NCBI GenBank assembly: GCA_012931725.1
Contig: CM022949.1
Location: 66,419,679 to 66,483,678, forward strand
Origin: Litsea cubeba
Taxonomy: Eukaryota > Streptophyta > Magnoliopsida > Laurales > Lauraceae
Length of the DNA: 64,000 bases
Reading direction: 5' to 3'
Part shown: positions 33,141-45,853 of the stretch, piece after piece
How the letters are laid out: every line of letters starts with the position of its first letter
How positions within the stretch are numbered: position 1 is the stretch's first letter
Position numbers and translations under genes: made by a program
Notes under the pieces: generated by a model
Database searches by the model: none
Seen by the model: the letters and a program-made list of their open reading frames with translations, nothing else
Told to the model about the DNA's origin: nothing

Positions 33141-36100
33141 GTGATCTCTTGTCAAATCACATGGCAACCAATACAGGGAATAAGAAAGTACAAGGGGAAG
33201 CTACCCTTTAAATGCTTCAATTGTGGCGGTGTTGGTCACTTTGCTGCGAAGTGTCCGCTGAAAGAAAATAATGATGATGACTCTTATGTCGATAAGAGTA
33301 AGTGGAAAAAAAATTTCAGAAAGAAGGGCAAAGCAAAAAGCTTCATCAGTCAATATAATGACAGCACGTCTGAAACTTCAGACGATGATGAATCAGCCGA
33401 GGCAACTGAAGCTCTCTTCATGGTTACCGTTGAAGAAGAAGAAGAGGAGCAAGAGCCGGAAGAGGAAGAGGAGGCTGAGGTCAATCTCGAAGAAGAACTC
33501 ATTGCCGCACTTGAGGAGCTTAGCATGGAACGAAAAACAAGTAAGAAAAATATGAAACTTCTTCATGAATCTGAAAGTTCAATTATTGCTTTGAAAACTC
33601 AAGTTGAAGAATATAAAAGAATGGTGGAAGTCCTTCAAAGTCAAATAAGTATCAAAAAGGAAGAGGCTATGAAACTTGAAACTGAAATCGCTAGAGCAAA
33701 GGCTGAAAACTTGGAAAATAGCCGAAAACTCAAAGCACTCCAAGCGATTGAAGGGACAATGAAACTCAATGAAATTCTGAAAGTTCAAAAGCCCTTCCAC
33801 AATAAATTTGGTATTGGATTTGAAACCGGAGAGTCCTCTAAAGCTGCACCTTCTGTGTTTATGAAACAAAGTGCCATACCTCTCAAGGCTACAAAGCATC
33901 AAATTCAGCCTAGTATTGAGACGGTCAATAAGAAAAGGTTTGTGGAGTTTAACCAGCCACCTAAGAAAGGAAGAATGTTCAGATTCTATGGTTATTGCTA
34001 TCATTGTAATAGATATGGACATAAAAGAGCTGATTGCAAATTCTATGTTAGAAACAGCCCACTTGTGACTAGGAACCCTTTTTCAATCCTAAACAGCCAC
34101 AAAATTGAGTGCTATATATGTCATAATTATGGACACTTGGCTAGGGATTGTAGGTTGCCTATAGCTAACCAATTTCAGGTTGAAAAGAAACCCAAGTTAG
34201 TTAAGGCATGGAGGGCAAAGAAAAGGAAAGATAATTCCAAAGAATCTCTCATTGTGCAAACGGCATTCAATGCACAAAAGAAGACAGCACCATGGGCCCT
34301 TGATAGTGGCTGTTCAAGCCATATGACAGGTGATAAAGAAAAATTTGTCAAATTACAGCACTATGAAGGCGGATCAGTGAAGTTTGGTAACAATGATGGT
34401 GCCAAAATCTGCGGAAAAGGTGTTGTTCAGCTAAAGGCAAACAAGATCAGATCAGACGAGGTCTTATATATGTCTGGACTAAGACACAACTTGCTAAGTG
34501 TGAGCCAGATCTGTGACAAAGGCCACGAAGTTGTCTTCACTAAGAATGGTTTTGCTATCAAGAAGTGTAGCAACGGCAAAACAGTGGCTACTGGATCTAG
34601 GACTGCTGGAAATCTCTATACATTGTCAGATGGAGCTGAAAAGACTTGCTTGATGAGTCGGACAGAGGAAAGTTGGTTGTGGCACAAACGCCTTGGGCAT
34701 CTAAACTTTGATAACATGTCAAAGATTTGCAATTCGAAGGCTGTCAGAGGTATGTCTACAGTTGAAAAGCCTTCCAACCCCATTTGCGATTCGTGTCAAA
34801 AGGGAAAGCAAACGAGGGTAATGTTCAAGTCAAAGGAGCATCATTCAAAGAAACCTCTTGAGCTAGTGCACACTGATCTCTGTGGACCGATGCGAACTCA
34901 AAGCACCAATGGAGATAAGTATTTTATGTTATGCATTGATGATTATACTCGTATGACATGGGTATTGTTTCTTAAGCATAAACATCAAGCACTTGATCGT
35001 TTTAAAGTGTTTAAAGCACAGGTTGAAAATATGCTTGGAAAACGTATCAAGATTTTAAGGTCTGATCGAGGCGGTGAATTCACATCTGAAGAGTTCACTA
35101 ACTATTGTGAGCACCATGGCATTCAAAGAAAGTATTCAGCCCCTAGAACTCCACAGCAAAATGGAGTTGTGGAACGGAAAAATCGCACCGTTCAAGAGAT
35201 GGCTCGTACAATGCTAACTGAGAGCAAGCTAGCTGACAAATACTGGAAGGAGGCAATCCATACGGCTGTATACATTCAGAATCGATACTTGATCAGGCCA
35301 CATGAAGTCAAAACTCCTTATGAGCTATGGTTTGGGCGAAAAGCAACAGTCAAGCACTTCAGAGTCTTCGGTAGCAAGTGTTACATCAAGCGTCTTGAAC
35401 AAAATCCGGGCAAATTTGATGAAAGAGCTGATGAAGGTATATTTCTGGGTTATTCCTCATCTAGTAAGGCTTACAGATGTCTTAACAAAAGGACCAGAAA
35501 AATCATAGAAAGTGCCGATGTTAGAATTGATGAAAACCATGAATCCAAGAATGGAACTCATTATGACAGTCCCGTTTATGAGGACTCGAGTGAGATTGAT
35601 GATGAAGTAGCTAAACCTAATGATTCTGATGACTCAGAGAATGCTACACCTAGAAAGAAAAGCACTTGGGTAGAGCAACACCCTAAGGATCAAATCATTG
35701 GAGATCCTGAGGTCGGTGTTAAAACAAGACAAAGTGTAGTCAGCAATTACTCACTTGTGTCCACCATTGAACCCAAGACTGTGGCTGAAGCCAGTCTCGA
35801 TGAAAGTTGGTTGAAAGCTATGCATGAGGAGTTGGAGCAAATTGAGAAGAACTCCAGATGGGAACTAGTCTCTAGACCTACCGATAAGAATGTTATTGGT
35901 ACTAAATGGGTCTTTCGGAATAAGCTGAATGAAGATGGTCAGGTCATACGAAACAAAGCAAGGTTGGTTTGTAAAGGCTATGCTCAAGTTGAAGGCATAG
36001 ATTTTGAAGAGACCTTCGCACCGGTGGCTCGTCTGGAAGCCATTCGTATGTTTCTTGCATTGGCTGCATACAAAACCTTCAAGGTATTTCAGATGGATGT

Positions 36101-37304
36101 AAAGTCAGCCTTCTTGAATGGATTACTTGAAGAAGAGGTCTACATTGAGCAACCTGATGGTTTTCTCATTAGCAAAAATTCAGACCTAGTGTGCAAATTG
36201 AAAAAGGCTCTTTATGGGCTGACACAAGCGCCAAGGGCGTGGTATGCAAGGCTGGACCTATATCTCTGCAAGATCGGTTTTGGAAAAGGATTGGTTGATA
36301 GCAATCTTTATGTCAAAACAGAGTTGAGCAAACAGCTGGTTGTCATTGTTTATGTCGATGACATAATCTTTGGTGGCAATGATGAAGAAATGTGCAGGAA
36401 TTTCGCTGAAGAGATGAAGAAAGAATTTGAGATGTCAATGCTTGGAGAACTAAAGTTCTTCCTTGGTTTACAAGTTCAGCAGCTGAAACATGGTATTTTC
36501 ATATCACAGATGAAATACATCAAGGAAATGCTGAAGCGATTTAACATGGAAGACAGCAAGACTGTGAGCACACCAATGACAACGAACACAAAGCTAAGCA
36601 AAGATGATAAGGGTTCGTCCGTTGATCACACCACTTATCGTTCTATGATAGGAAGCTTGCTTTATTTGACTGCTACAAGACCGGATCTTCTGCAAGCAGT
36701 ATGTATGGTGGCTCGATTTCAAGCATCACCAACTGAGACGCACCTTACAGCAGTAAAAAGGATATTTCGATATCTGAAAGGTACCATGGAGCTTGGCATT
36801 TGGTATCCTAAAGGCAAATCCTTTACTCTTGTTGCATACTCTGACGCCGATTGGGCTGGATGTATAGATGATCGCAAGAGTACAAGCGGTGGTGCATTCT
36901 ATCTCGGTGAAAGGTTGGTGGCATGGCACAGTAAGAAACAAGATTCAGTATCCCTTTCTACAGCGGAAGCAGAATATATTGCAGCGGCAACTTGTTGTAC
37001 ACAAGTGTTATGGATGCGGCAAATGCTCTCTGATCTAGGAGTTCCGACAACGGATCCTACGCCGATCCTCTGTGACAACACAAGTGCAATTCACATCTCC
37101 AAGAATCCTGTTCAACATTCTAGAACGAAGCATGTAGGCAATTCGCTATCACTTTCTCAAGGAAAAGGTTGCAGATGGTGAGGTAAAGTTGGAATATGTC
37201 CCAACTACTGAGCAAGTTGCTGATATCTTCACAAAACCTCTGCCAAAGGAAGTCTTCGAGTATCTCCGAAAAAAATTAGGAGTTACTCACTCTCCTAATC
37301 CTTA
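33141..37304 (+). pseudogene. Element C gag remnant and pol polyprotein
   Basis: The natural gag start is probably the ATG at 33161 (MATNTGNKK), but its frame stops at 33209-33211. The N-terminal gag domain is missing: sequence jumps to a zinc knuckle in another frame. That long frame (33141-37181) begins at a GTG, with no upstream ATG. Domains by residue: zinc knuckles CFNCGGVGHFAAKC (25-38), CYHCNRYGHKRADC (about 285) and CYICHNYGHLARDC (about 324); an acidic coiled-coil region (85-210); protease LDSGCSSH (about 387); integrase WLWHKRLGH (about 512), HTDLCGP, SDRGGEF (about 640), PQQNGVVERKN; RT with YVDD at 1071-1074; RNase H with YSDADWAGC and AEAEYIA. One extra base near 37133-37140 breaks the RNase H end; the other frame runs to TAG at 37302-37304. 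Confidence 0.92.
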
Positions 37305-37607
37305 GGAGATGGGCTTGAAAGGGGGAGCAAAGTATTCTTTGAATATCCTATTCGCTCCTTCGTTGGTCCCTTTGGACTTGTTGTCAAAGGGGGAGAAAGA
37401 CTTAAGCTAGGAGAAAGTTATGCTAGAAGAAGTTATGCTATGATAACTTTGGGGAGATTGGTATCAAGAGTGTTAGAGATCTTGATTGATTCTATTTTTT
37501 TTTTAAAAAAAGACAGGGGGAGACTATGGTTCTGAAGAAGCTTCATGAAGATCAACTAGTTTAATGTGTTCTAAGTGTTGAAGTTCGAAAAGTGTTGCCA
37601 ACAATTC

Positions 37608-37620
37608 CAAAGGGGGAGAT
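37608..37620 (+). promoter_or_regulatory. Polypurine tract of element C
   Basis: 'aaagggggagat' abuts the 3' LTR start. 37305-37607 is noncoding and contains two further 'aagggggag' tracts (about 37319 and 37387) that could be internal primers. No env-like ORF is present. Confidence 0.85.
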
Positions 37621-38802
37621 TGTTGGAATTTGAGATGCCTTGAGAAGTTTAATGAAGAATTGAAGAAATTAGTATCTCAAGTATCATCTTGTGTTGGAAT
37701 TATTGTCAACACAATGTCACAAGTGTGGTGTTGATAGAGCTTCAAAGAGAAAACAGAGCTGAAACAGAACAGTATAGGAAATCAGAATTTCATCTGTCAA
37801 CCGGTATTTCTACCGGTAGAACAGGGGTAGAACAGGGGTAGAAAAGGGGTAGAAAAGGCTGACCCTAAGATTTCCATCTGTCAACCGCAAGTACTACCGG
37901 TAGAAGTGGCTGCCCTGAAAGTTCTACCGCAAGTACTACCGGTAGAAGTGGCTTAAATTCTAGCAGAAGCTTGGACATGAGAATTTCATCTGTTCTACCG
38001 CAATTTCTACCGGTAGAACACACGGGAAACCTGAGTTGCGCAGAAATAGAAGTTTTGCACGAAAATTCAGGAAACTTAAGTATTTCGTTTGGGACTCTTT
38101 CTAAACGAATTCTAGCCTAATTTAAACACTCTTAAGGGTTATCATAACCTATATAAAGGCATGTTTGGTTCATTTTTAAGAACACAAGAAGAGAAAAGAG
38201 AAGAAAAGAGAGAGGGTTTTGGAGAGAAGAAGGTGTTGTTGCTGTGTGCAGTTCTGTTGCACGTTTCTACAGCAAGTGTGGACGAGGATGTGCTCATGAA
38301 GATGGTGATTCGTCCATAAGATAAGTGTCTCTCTGTTTATGCTTTTAATTTCAATTTGTAAGGGATTGAGAGAGAGGGATTGTAGAGGGGAAGGGCTGTA
38401 GAAAAAGGTTTCTACTCTTATTCTGTAGAACATCAAGTTGGTGCTTGGTGTCTGGGGTTTGGTGATCCTATCTGTTGGTGCAGATAAATTGTAAAGGGAG
38501 TCGGTGCTTCCTAGATAGTTGGTGCTATCTGAAACTCAAGGGAGTAGGTGCTTCCTAGATAGTTGGTGCTATCTGAAACTAAAGGTTGGTGCTCTTTGTC
38601 GTTGGTGCGACTAAATAGATTCAGATCTGTTCCGGATTGGTGTTCGGACAGTCTTTGAACCGTGGACGTAGCCTTTCGGTGAACCACGTTAAATCTGGTG
38701 TCCTTGTGTGATTTGATTTGCTTTTGTTGTTAAATTGGACCTATTTTTAAAGAATCACTGATTCACCCCCCCCCCCCCTCTCAGTGATCGCGATATCTAA
38801 CA
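37621..38802 (+). mobile_element. 3' LTR of element C
   Basis: 1182 bp, near-identical to the 5' LTR. The largest difference is a C14 run (38766-38779) where the 5' LTR has C8. The TATA box is at 38150-38158. Confidence 0.95.
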
Positions 38803-38807
38803 TCTTG

Positions 38808-40351
38808 TTCCAGTTCTTCCGGGATTGCTTCGTAAGGCTTTTCCTAGACCGAGAACTTGTCAAGGGTCCTGACAATACTCCCACTACGACAAGGCACTGG
38901 TGTAACTGCTGGGTCAAGTATGGGTGGATTTTCTTAAAGTTTGGTTATTCTTGGATTTGGAATTGATTTCTCTTGAATTTCTTCCAAGATAACCATTTCT
39001 AAAGATTTCCAGTTAATCTTATAATCTCCCTCCAAAAAACCGCATTGGTGCTGCGAAGCACTTTTTGCTCTTAGGATTATAGAGTAACCAACCTTTAGTT
39101 CCTTTTGGGATAGAATATAAACATATATACTTCCGACTTCGATTCCAACTAATCCGTCTTATCATTCAGCACGTGCGCCGGACAACCCTTAAAACGTTGT
39201 AGACTAGGCTTTCGCCCTATCCATAACTCCTTGTTAGTCTCAAGTATAGACTTAGATGGAATGAGGTTTAGTATATATATCTCAGTTTCCATATCCCAAA
39301 ATATAGGTAATCCGTAAAAACTCAATCACAGACTTGATCATATCTAAAAGAGTCTTGTTCCTTCTTTCTGCTACTCCGTTTTGTTGAGGCAAACCAGGAG
39401 CAGACTACTGGGATCAAATCCCATTTTCTGATAAGTATCCCATAAAATTAGCAGAGAGATATTCGCCTCATCGATCTCATCGAAGAGTATTTATACTTTT
39501 ACCTAATTGCTTTTCCGCTTCCGCTCGAAACTCTTTGAACTATTCAAAAAATCTCGGACTTGCGGTGCATAAGGTATATGTATCCATATCTAGAGTAATC
39601 ATCGGTGAAAGTGATGAAATACTCGTATCAATCTCTCGCTCTAATATTATGGGTCCATACACATCAGTAAACACTAACTCCAATAAATCTTTGGCCCTTC
39701 TGCCCTTAGATGAATAAGGGTCTTTTGATCATTTTACCTTCCAGACAAGACTTGCAGACAGGCAGTGGTTCTACCACCAAAGAAGGCAAGATACCATCTT
39801 TCACTAGCCTGTCAATCCTGTTTAGGTTCGTATGATCTAGCCTCTTAGGTGCCAAAGTGTGTTGGATTAGATGAAGGTGACTACCTCTTTAATGATGGTC
39901 TATCATTAACATCAGTGTCATGTATCTCATACATTGTGAGAGTTAACAAATAAAAGCCATTGATTACCTTGTCAGAATATATAAGAGTACCGCTCCTCTT
40001 TAAGACGATTTAATTACCAAAAGTAACTGAATAACTCTTATTCATCATACTAGAAATTAAAATTCCATCTTAAAACGGTACATATAATGTATCTGACAAA
40101 ATCAACTTAATATCTGAAAATAACTAAGTTACTACTCCTACTGACACTGCTTCTGCCTTGGCTTCTGATCCCAGGTTAATACTGATTTCCCCGTCATTAA
40201 TCCTCCTGGTTACCTGTAACTCCTACAACATATTACTGATGTAATTAGTTGCACCAAAGTCTACAAACCAATATTCTGAAGTACTAGTTGAAAAAGTATC
40301 TTCAAAAACAAATGACTCAATCATACCTGAGGTCTTTTCCTTTGACAGAAA
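38808..40351 (-). pseudogene. Element B protease and integrase remnant
   Basis: Minus strand, multiple stops and frame changes. Recognisable: protease FVDFGATNHI (about 40270-40240); a pre-integrase block RIDRLVKDGILPSLVVEPLP then VCKSCLEGKM (about 39825-39740), carrying the Cys pair of the integrase zinc-binding region; and the integrase-C/RT spacer (GFDPSSLLLVCLNKTE region near 39400; NPKSKKCF near 39060). No intact catalytic triad was found. Confidence 0.72.
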
Positions 40352-41185
40352 TCATGGACAACTCCTCCTCCAATGTCCTGTCATACCACAGTGGAAACAC
40401 TTTCCCTTTGCTCCCTTACCCTTGACCTTGGCCACACCACTAGTGGAACCATACTCCACCTTAGGACCTTTGATGACTGATTTTTTCTTGCTATCCCAGT
40501 CTTTGTCTTTCGGTTTAGACTTAGCAAATGACTTTTCTGTCATGAGGGCAGTTGGTCTTTTCTTCATGATTTCCTCAAACACTACCAACTGGCGAGACAG
40601 CTCAGCTATGGTCATTTTCAATTTACTATAATTGATCTCGAAATGTTTGAATGAGTCTGGTAGTGATTGAATGCTCATGTCGATCTGCGTTTCTGTATCA
40701 AACGTAGTCCCTAGTACATCTAACTCATTCAATGCCAACTTCATTTGTAACAAATGTTTTTGTACTGGGGTTCCCTCAGCCATCTTTGTCTCCATCAGCA
40801 CTTTTATAGCAGCCTGCCTAGCAGGCCTAACTTGGTCTGCAAACATCTCCTTTAAGTTCGATATAATATCGTATGCTGACTTATAGGATTGATGTTGTTC
40901 TTGCAAAACAGTAGACATGGATGCCTGAATAAAACATCTGGCCTTCTCATTATCATTAGTCCACTTGGTGTAAAAGTTTTTCACAATCTGTGGTGCATCA
41001 GGCTCAGGCTCAGGAAGGGAGGGTATAATAAGGACATATTTGCATTTTGAAGCTGTCAAGATAATATCCAGGTTCCTTTTCCAGTCTACATAGTTGGATC
41101 CCATCAACTTGTTCTGGTTGAGGATGGTCCCGAGTGGATTGAAAGTATTCGAATTCATGCTGTATAAATTAAACCACATAACCAT
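40352..41185 (-). CDS. Element B gag protein
   Basis: A 277-codon open frame. The second Met (about 41161, MNSNTFNPLG) is the likelier start because the copia gag homology begins there. Order: FNPLGTILNQNKLMGSNYVD (N-terminal copia-gag block), a helical capsid-like UBN2 region (KARCFIQASMSTVLQEQHQS, MAEGTPVQKHLLQMKLALNE), a basic Lys-rich stretch, and a CCHC zinc knuckle CFHCGMTGHWRRSC at the end (about 40397-40356). A TGA follows directly after the knuckle where related proteins continue, so the gag-pol fusion is broken. This is the only intact frame of element B. Confidence 0.85.
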   Translation of the reverse strand: MVMWFNLYSMNSNTFNPLGTILNQNKLMGSNYVDWKRNLDIILTASKCKYVLIIPSLPEPEPDAPQIVKNFYTKWTNDNEKARCFIQASMSTVLQEQHQSYKSAYDIISNLKEMFADQVRPARQAAIKVLMETKMAEGTPVQKHLLQMKLALNELDVLGTTFDTETQIDMSIQSLPDSFKHFEINYSKLKMTIAELSRQLVVFEEIMKKRPTALMTEKSFAKSKPKDKDWDSKKKSVIKGPKVEYGSTSGVAKVKGKGAKGKCFHCGMTGHWRRSCP

Positions 41186-42920
41186 ACGTTCAATGAAAGA
41201 ATATAAATGACATTAGGGTTTAGTATTCTACCAAATTCATGTGGGAATCCTCATAAGCACTGAATTTAGAATACATCGGAATCCTAATCCCTTAGGGCAT
41301 GCCTCCTAGGGGAGTGCGAATGTCCTTGGATTAGTGCGGATCAAAGTTCGTCAGAATTGGAATTAAGACTAACTATCCATGATCCCCATCATTCATTATC
41401 ATCTAGGTATCTCATACTAAATAATGTATGACTCCCGATTTGCTTTGGTTTCTAAAATACATGAGGCAAATCCTAGGGGATACTACATCATTATTTTAGT
41501 TAAGTGTGACCCACCAACTAACATTGCATGACAACTGTTGTGAGCAGCTCCTCCTAGGGGAGTAAGCCCCCACCCCGTCTCACCAACACTATCCATAGGA
41601 GATCCATATCTAGTAACCAGACAAGTAAAAACCCTCCGAAGAAACGGCCACACTCTTGGTGGCGCGAGGCTAATACTTTCCTTACAATGGACCTATGGTG
41701 GAAAACCATGGGGATTTCTCAATTTAAATGCCCCGCTCCCACTTAATATTTTGGAATTGAGGATTTCCTTTTAAGGTATTAGGGCCCACATATATAAATA
41801 TATGAATCATCAAATCATCTCATGATATGATCTAAGATTGGTTCCAAGTCAAGTTATTTTAAGGAAAGTCCAGTTTCTTAAATTAGTGTTACCAATGTTT
41901 CCATCTCATGGGTCATCAGCACTAATTAGAACTCTTTCCAAAAATTAATTTGATTTGACCAATATTAGTAACTTGCTATGTTTGGATCAGATTTGGAAAC
42001 ATTCTAAATAAAGCATTCAACTATAAATAGAAAACGCTAAAATTAGAAACTAGTCCTCTCCTCCACATGGCCCAAGCGGAATAGACTTCTTAGACTTCTA
42101 GACTTTCCAAAAACTTGGAATTCTTCAAACACTTTGGGAAACTCCAAAACACCTTTGGTAATCTTCAAACTCTTTGATTAGGAGTCCAAATTCACTTTCC
42201 TTCTTAGTCTCAGACATCGCCAGAATTTACAAATTTAGAAATTACATAAATTCCTATGTCTCTACGATGAGACTTACATGATAATCTATTAATGAAAATA
42301 AAAGGCTCATAGGGAATTTCACCATGCCTTGCCCTAAACCGGGAAAACAAGGAAACCATGATGCCCTTTACAACTTGCCAATAATAAACATTCAACCATA
42401 AAAGAAAGTAAAAGACTTGTGGGCCATATAGAGAGAACATGATAACCTGCAGTTAGTATCTCATACTAGCAAAGTAACTCACAAAACTAGGTTACCAAAC
42501 AACAATGGAAAGACAGGATGCCAAATATTGCCACTACTATGATTGATGCCCCTACACAGAGGGGGTCCGGGGGTGTCCCCCGGCGGGGTCGACCTACTAG
42601 AGGGTTCGGTCGACCGGCCTCAGTGTTTTCGGTCAACCGACCAGAGGGCTCGGTCGACCTGCCTGACGGAAATCTGCATGTTGGGTTTTTTCTATTTCGT
42701 GTCCAACCATCTCCAGAACTCTTCTGAAGACTTCCAATGGCTTCCTACCATCATTCCATCATTGTTAAACCCTTATGTGACTATCCAAACATGGATTTAC
42801 TAATTGTCCAAGCAAAACCATCAAACTGATCCGTACATAGCCCTTGATCAATCCTCTTCGCATCTCATGTAAAGATTAGATCAAGCTTACTGATCTAACA
42901 TGATAAGAGATGAGGTAAGG
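41186..42920 (-). other. Long untranslated leader of element B
   Basis: About 1.7 kb between primer-binding site and gag. No domain-bearing ORF is present on either strand. Near the PBS end there is a GC-rich palindrome cluster (42560-42666). Confidence 0.6.
42587..42659 (-). repeat. GGTCGACC palindrome cluster in element B's leader
   Basis: Three perfect GGTCGACC octamers at 42587, 42608 (extended to CGGTCGACCG) and 42652, plus a near-copy GGTCAACC at 42631. A 'gggggtccgggggtgtccccc' G/C hairpin lies just to the left. It is downstream of the LTR in the transcribed leader. Confidence 0.88.
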
Positions 42921-42932
42921 CTCTGATACCAA
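42921..42932 (-). promoter_or_regulatory. Primer-binding site of element B
   Basis: On the minus strand this reads TTGGTATCAGAG, the initiator-Met tRNA site, directly after the 5' LTR end. Confidence 0.9.
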
Positions 42933-42933
42933 T

Positions 42934-44756
42934 TGTTGGAAATAAGGTGGGCCTCTAGGATAGGTTTCAAAACTTTTGACCAACTTGATGCAGGGATCAA
43001 CTATCCAGAAGGCTATAAAACCCAATCCAAGATCCATGTCCTCAATCTCTGCCATCATGATCAGTAAATACAATCTATTTAGAAGATAGAACCAGTAACA
43101 TATAAGCTACAAATAAATCTACAACATGCAAGGAAGTAGATTATACCTTTGGAGCTCGGTTGTGCTCAAATGGAGAAGTTGCGTCTTTCTTTGATGATGA
43201 AACGCTTTCACTAATCAAATAGGGATCTCCAAGACCTCTTGATCTTCCACGCTATGACCGTATCAGATTCTCCTTTTTCTCAAGAAGATGGTGGGATCTC
43301 CAAGAGAAAACTACTAGGAACTCTAGGGAGGAACTAGAAAGAGAACTAGAAGAGGGAGAGAGAGGAAAAACTCAAGCAACACTTACTCTAGGGGACTTGG
43401 GCGTGAATCCCTAGGTGGATTTATGCATGGGACGTCCAAGCCTTGCAATCCTCTATTTATAGCTTAAAAGCTATTAAGTCACCTCCTCTTTCTAATTGAA
43501 ATAGAAGTCTCACTTCTCTAACAATTAGCAACTCTCTTCTATTACTACTTAAAATAGAAGTCTTACTTCCACAATAATTAGTAACTTACTATATCATAAT
43601 CAGAAGTCTCACTTCAAATATGATTATTATCTTTCTAATTCCTTTCTAATTAAAATAGAAGTCTCACTTCTACTAAAATTAGTAAGTCTACTATTACCAC
43701 TATTAGAAGTCTCACTTCAAATAGAAATAGTAACTTTCCTTTTAGAGTTCTGCTAGAATTAGATACGTTCTAATAATTGGGCTAGCGTGGGGACCACTAA
43801 GGATTCCTTAGAAAGCTGGCTCCAACTGGGACACGCGACCCCACATCTCATGTGTAATCCGGGCCCATAGTTAATTGCAAATAACTCCACTATATAAATG
43901 CAATTGAATTCCAGTCTTAGGAATATTACATAGAAGACCCTAAACTTCCACATTACCACAAGTAGACCCCTCTATCAATATCCATGGATCAATTGGACCT
44001 GTCTTCCAAACTAGATCCATATCTTATTATCCTTGCCCCAATTAATTATAATGATCATAGGTACCTTTCCAGTTAACTCTTAATCGGAATGGGTGCGCAC
44101 TTACCAATGATAAATCCATTAATTGGCACAAAGGGATATTAAAGATAGATTTCATCTTGACCATTGAATGTTCCCACAGCTCTACTACCATGTACCCAAA
44201 TCACCGAGGTGTTGACCTACAGTTGGCCTCACTCATTGGTGACTCAAAGCAAATGAATAGATAGAAACTTGAGTTCATTAATGTCTCAGGATTGAGAGCC
44301 TATTGCTAGGGAATTATGAGAGCAGACCTTAAAATAAAGACAGTGTTTATAAGGTGCTTCTCATGGTCCTTCAATACATCCAATGTACCAGCACTATGAT
44401 CCAGAATCTTACATTCTGATGATCGAGACAAATCACACTATCTCATAGTGATCAAAGTGCTGCAACCTTGTCAGTATGAGATGTCCAGTCTCATCACTGG
44501 TTGTGAAGATATTTAAGTATAAGATTTGTCACACATGTCTCCTGTATGTGGATCTCATCCATACACATGTGTTACATCTAATATACTTGTGGACCCCAGT
44601 TCATCTCATGAACCATCATGTCATTCGTATTGGTTATGTGCAAGTATATAATAAATTATCATTCATCTCATGAAAGGAAAGCATGAATATATGAATAAAT
44701 AAAGAATTTAATCAATTTATTATATCATCTACTGGATTGAGTCCATAAAACTAACA
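42934..44756 (-). mobile_element. 5' LTR of element B
   Basis: 1823 bp, TG...CA, closely matching 28814-30637. The TATA box is on the minus strand at 43461-43453. The open frame at 43959-43759 corresponds to that in the other B LTRs. Confidence 0.93.
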
Positions 44757-44761
44757 AAATG

Positions 44762-45853
44762 ATGATCTAGGATCTTGGCTTTTGATTTTCTTTACTTTGA
44801 TCTTCATTGTTATATCATCCAATCCAATTAGACTAGGCAGTAGGTCCTTTGTCCCGAGCTGGAGTGTGTGTGCTTGGCTGTAGAGTCTTGTGTTTTATAG
44901 GTTCGTGGTACCGACGATGTCATTTAGGCTACATACTTGGTACGAGAGTTACGTCTCACAATTGGGGTAGTATTGTATTTAGTTTGTGACATTTATATGG
45001 CTTTTATTAGCCCATTCTTTTGGGTTTGTAATTAATGTACTTTTATAATTTGTAACTTGAACATATGTGGAAAATGAATCATCCTGAAACTTCAGCTCTG
45101 TATTTGTGATTATGGTTTGCTCTAGTCTGATTATGGGCCTTGATGTGATAGTCTTATGCTAGTGGTTGAGGGCGACGTAGAATCCGATGGCCATGGACTC
45201 CAAATCGCAACGCCGCGTAAATTTCCACGAAAATATTCATGTTGTATTGGAAATTTGTCATCCTTACACACGCGAATCATGGAGAAATACAATTTTTACT
45301 TAATCCCAAATCACGCTTTCCAAGATCGGACCACTACAGAAGTCCAGTTTCGCGGCGTGACTTTTATTGATCTGCATCGTACACCTGTTTATTTCCAGTA
45401 CTGCAGATTTACATGATATGTTATGTTATTTAAATTGATCACTTGCCAAATTGTGTCTCACACCGCTCCTGGTGCTTATAGGTAACAGGTACCAATTCCG
45501 TTAGAGCGGAGGTAAGTGGTTACTCTGATAACCGCATAATAGCTAGACCATTGCACCCAGAGGTTTTGCTGTTGGTAGTGTTGTGGTGCCACGAGTGCCA
45601 ACTTACACATTTAGTCTAGTTTCCTTATCTGCCTACTATATTTTGTAGTTGGCCATGCGTGGCTAAGTTGTACCAGTTAATGCTTTAAAATATGTTATAA
45701 ACAGTACTCTTTGCAACTTTAATGTAATTATGCTTTGCTCTAACATCTTTTATGAAGATTTTTTATGGGCCCATTTCCCGAAATTTCTGATGAGTAGATA
45801 CATCTATGTAACGGCGCGAAATTTGATGGGCCCGAAAATCCGCGACTTGACAT
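44762..45853 (+). mobile_element. Degenerate LTR-like sequence, right half of element B's target
   Basis: Continues 28368-28808. It contains 'gaccgacgatgtcatttagg'-like and 'gcgacttgaca' phrases that recall the R/U5 part and terminus of chromovirus LTRs, ending near 45853. No coding potential is visible. Tentative. Confidence 0.4.

Larger units (their letters stand above)
31912..38807 (+). mobile_element. Element C: young gag-deleted Ty1/copia element with TCTTG target duplication
   Basis: LTRs at 31917-33092 and 37621-38802, flanked by TCTTG (31912-31916 and 38803-38807), inserted in element B's pol. The two LTRs differ by nine substitutions, a six-base poly-C difference and nothing else that I can see (about 0.8%), so the insertion is recent relative to the others. 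The interior has a primer-binding site, a gag start followed by a deletion, a 1346-codon zinc-knuckle/pol frame and a polypurine tract. Three zinc knuckles and long acidic coiled-coil sequence before the protease suggest the SIRE/Maximus group, tentatively. Confidence 0.95.
28809..44761 (-). mobile_element. Element B: Ty1/copia retrotransposon with AAATG target duplication
   Basis: A complete minus-strand element with both LTRs, primer-binding site, gag, decayed pol and polypurine tract. AAATG repeats at 28809-28813 and 44757-44761. It is about 9.05 kb without the nested element C. Order on the minus strand: 5' LTR (44756-42934), PBS, 1.7 kb leader with palindromes, gag, protease-integrase remnants, element C, RT-RNase H remnants, PPT, 3' LTR (30637-28814). 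Integrase before RT identifies Ty1/copia. The two LTRs differ at roughly 1.5% of positions by eye. Confidence 0.93.

Noticed and set aside
33141..33160. The long element C frame as a complete gag-pol with a start at 33141
   Set aside because: 33141 is a GTG, not a eukaryotic start, and the probable gag ATG (33161) is in another frame that stops at 33211.
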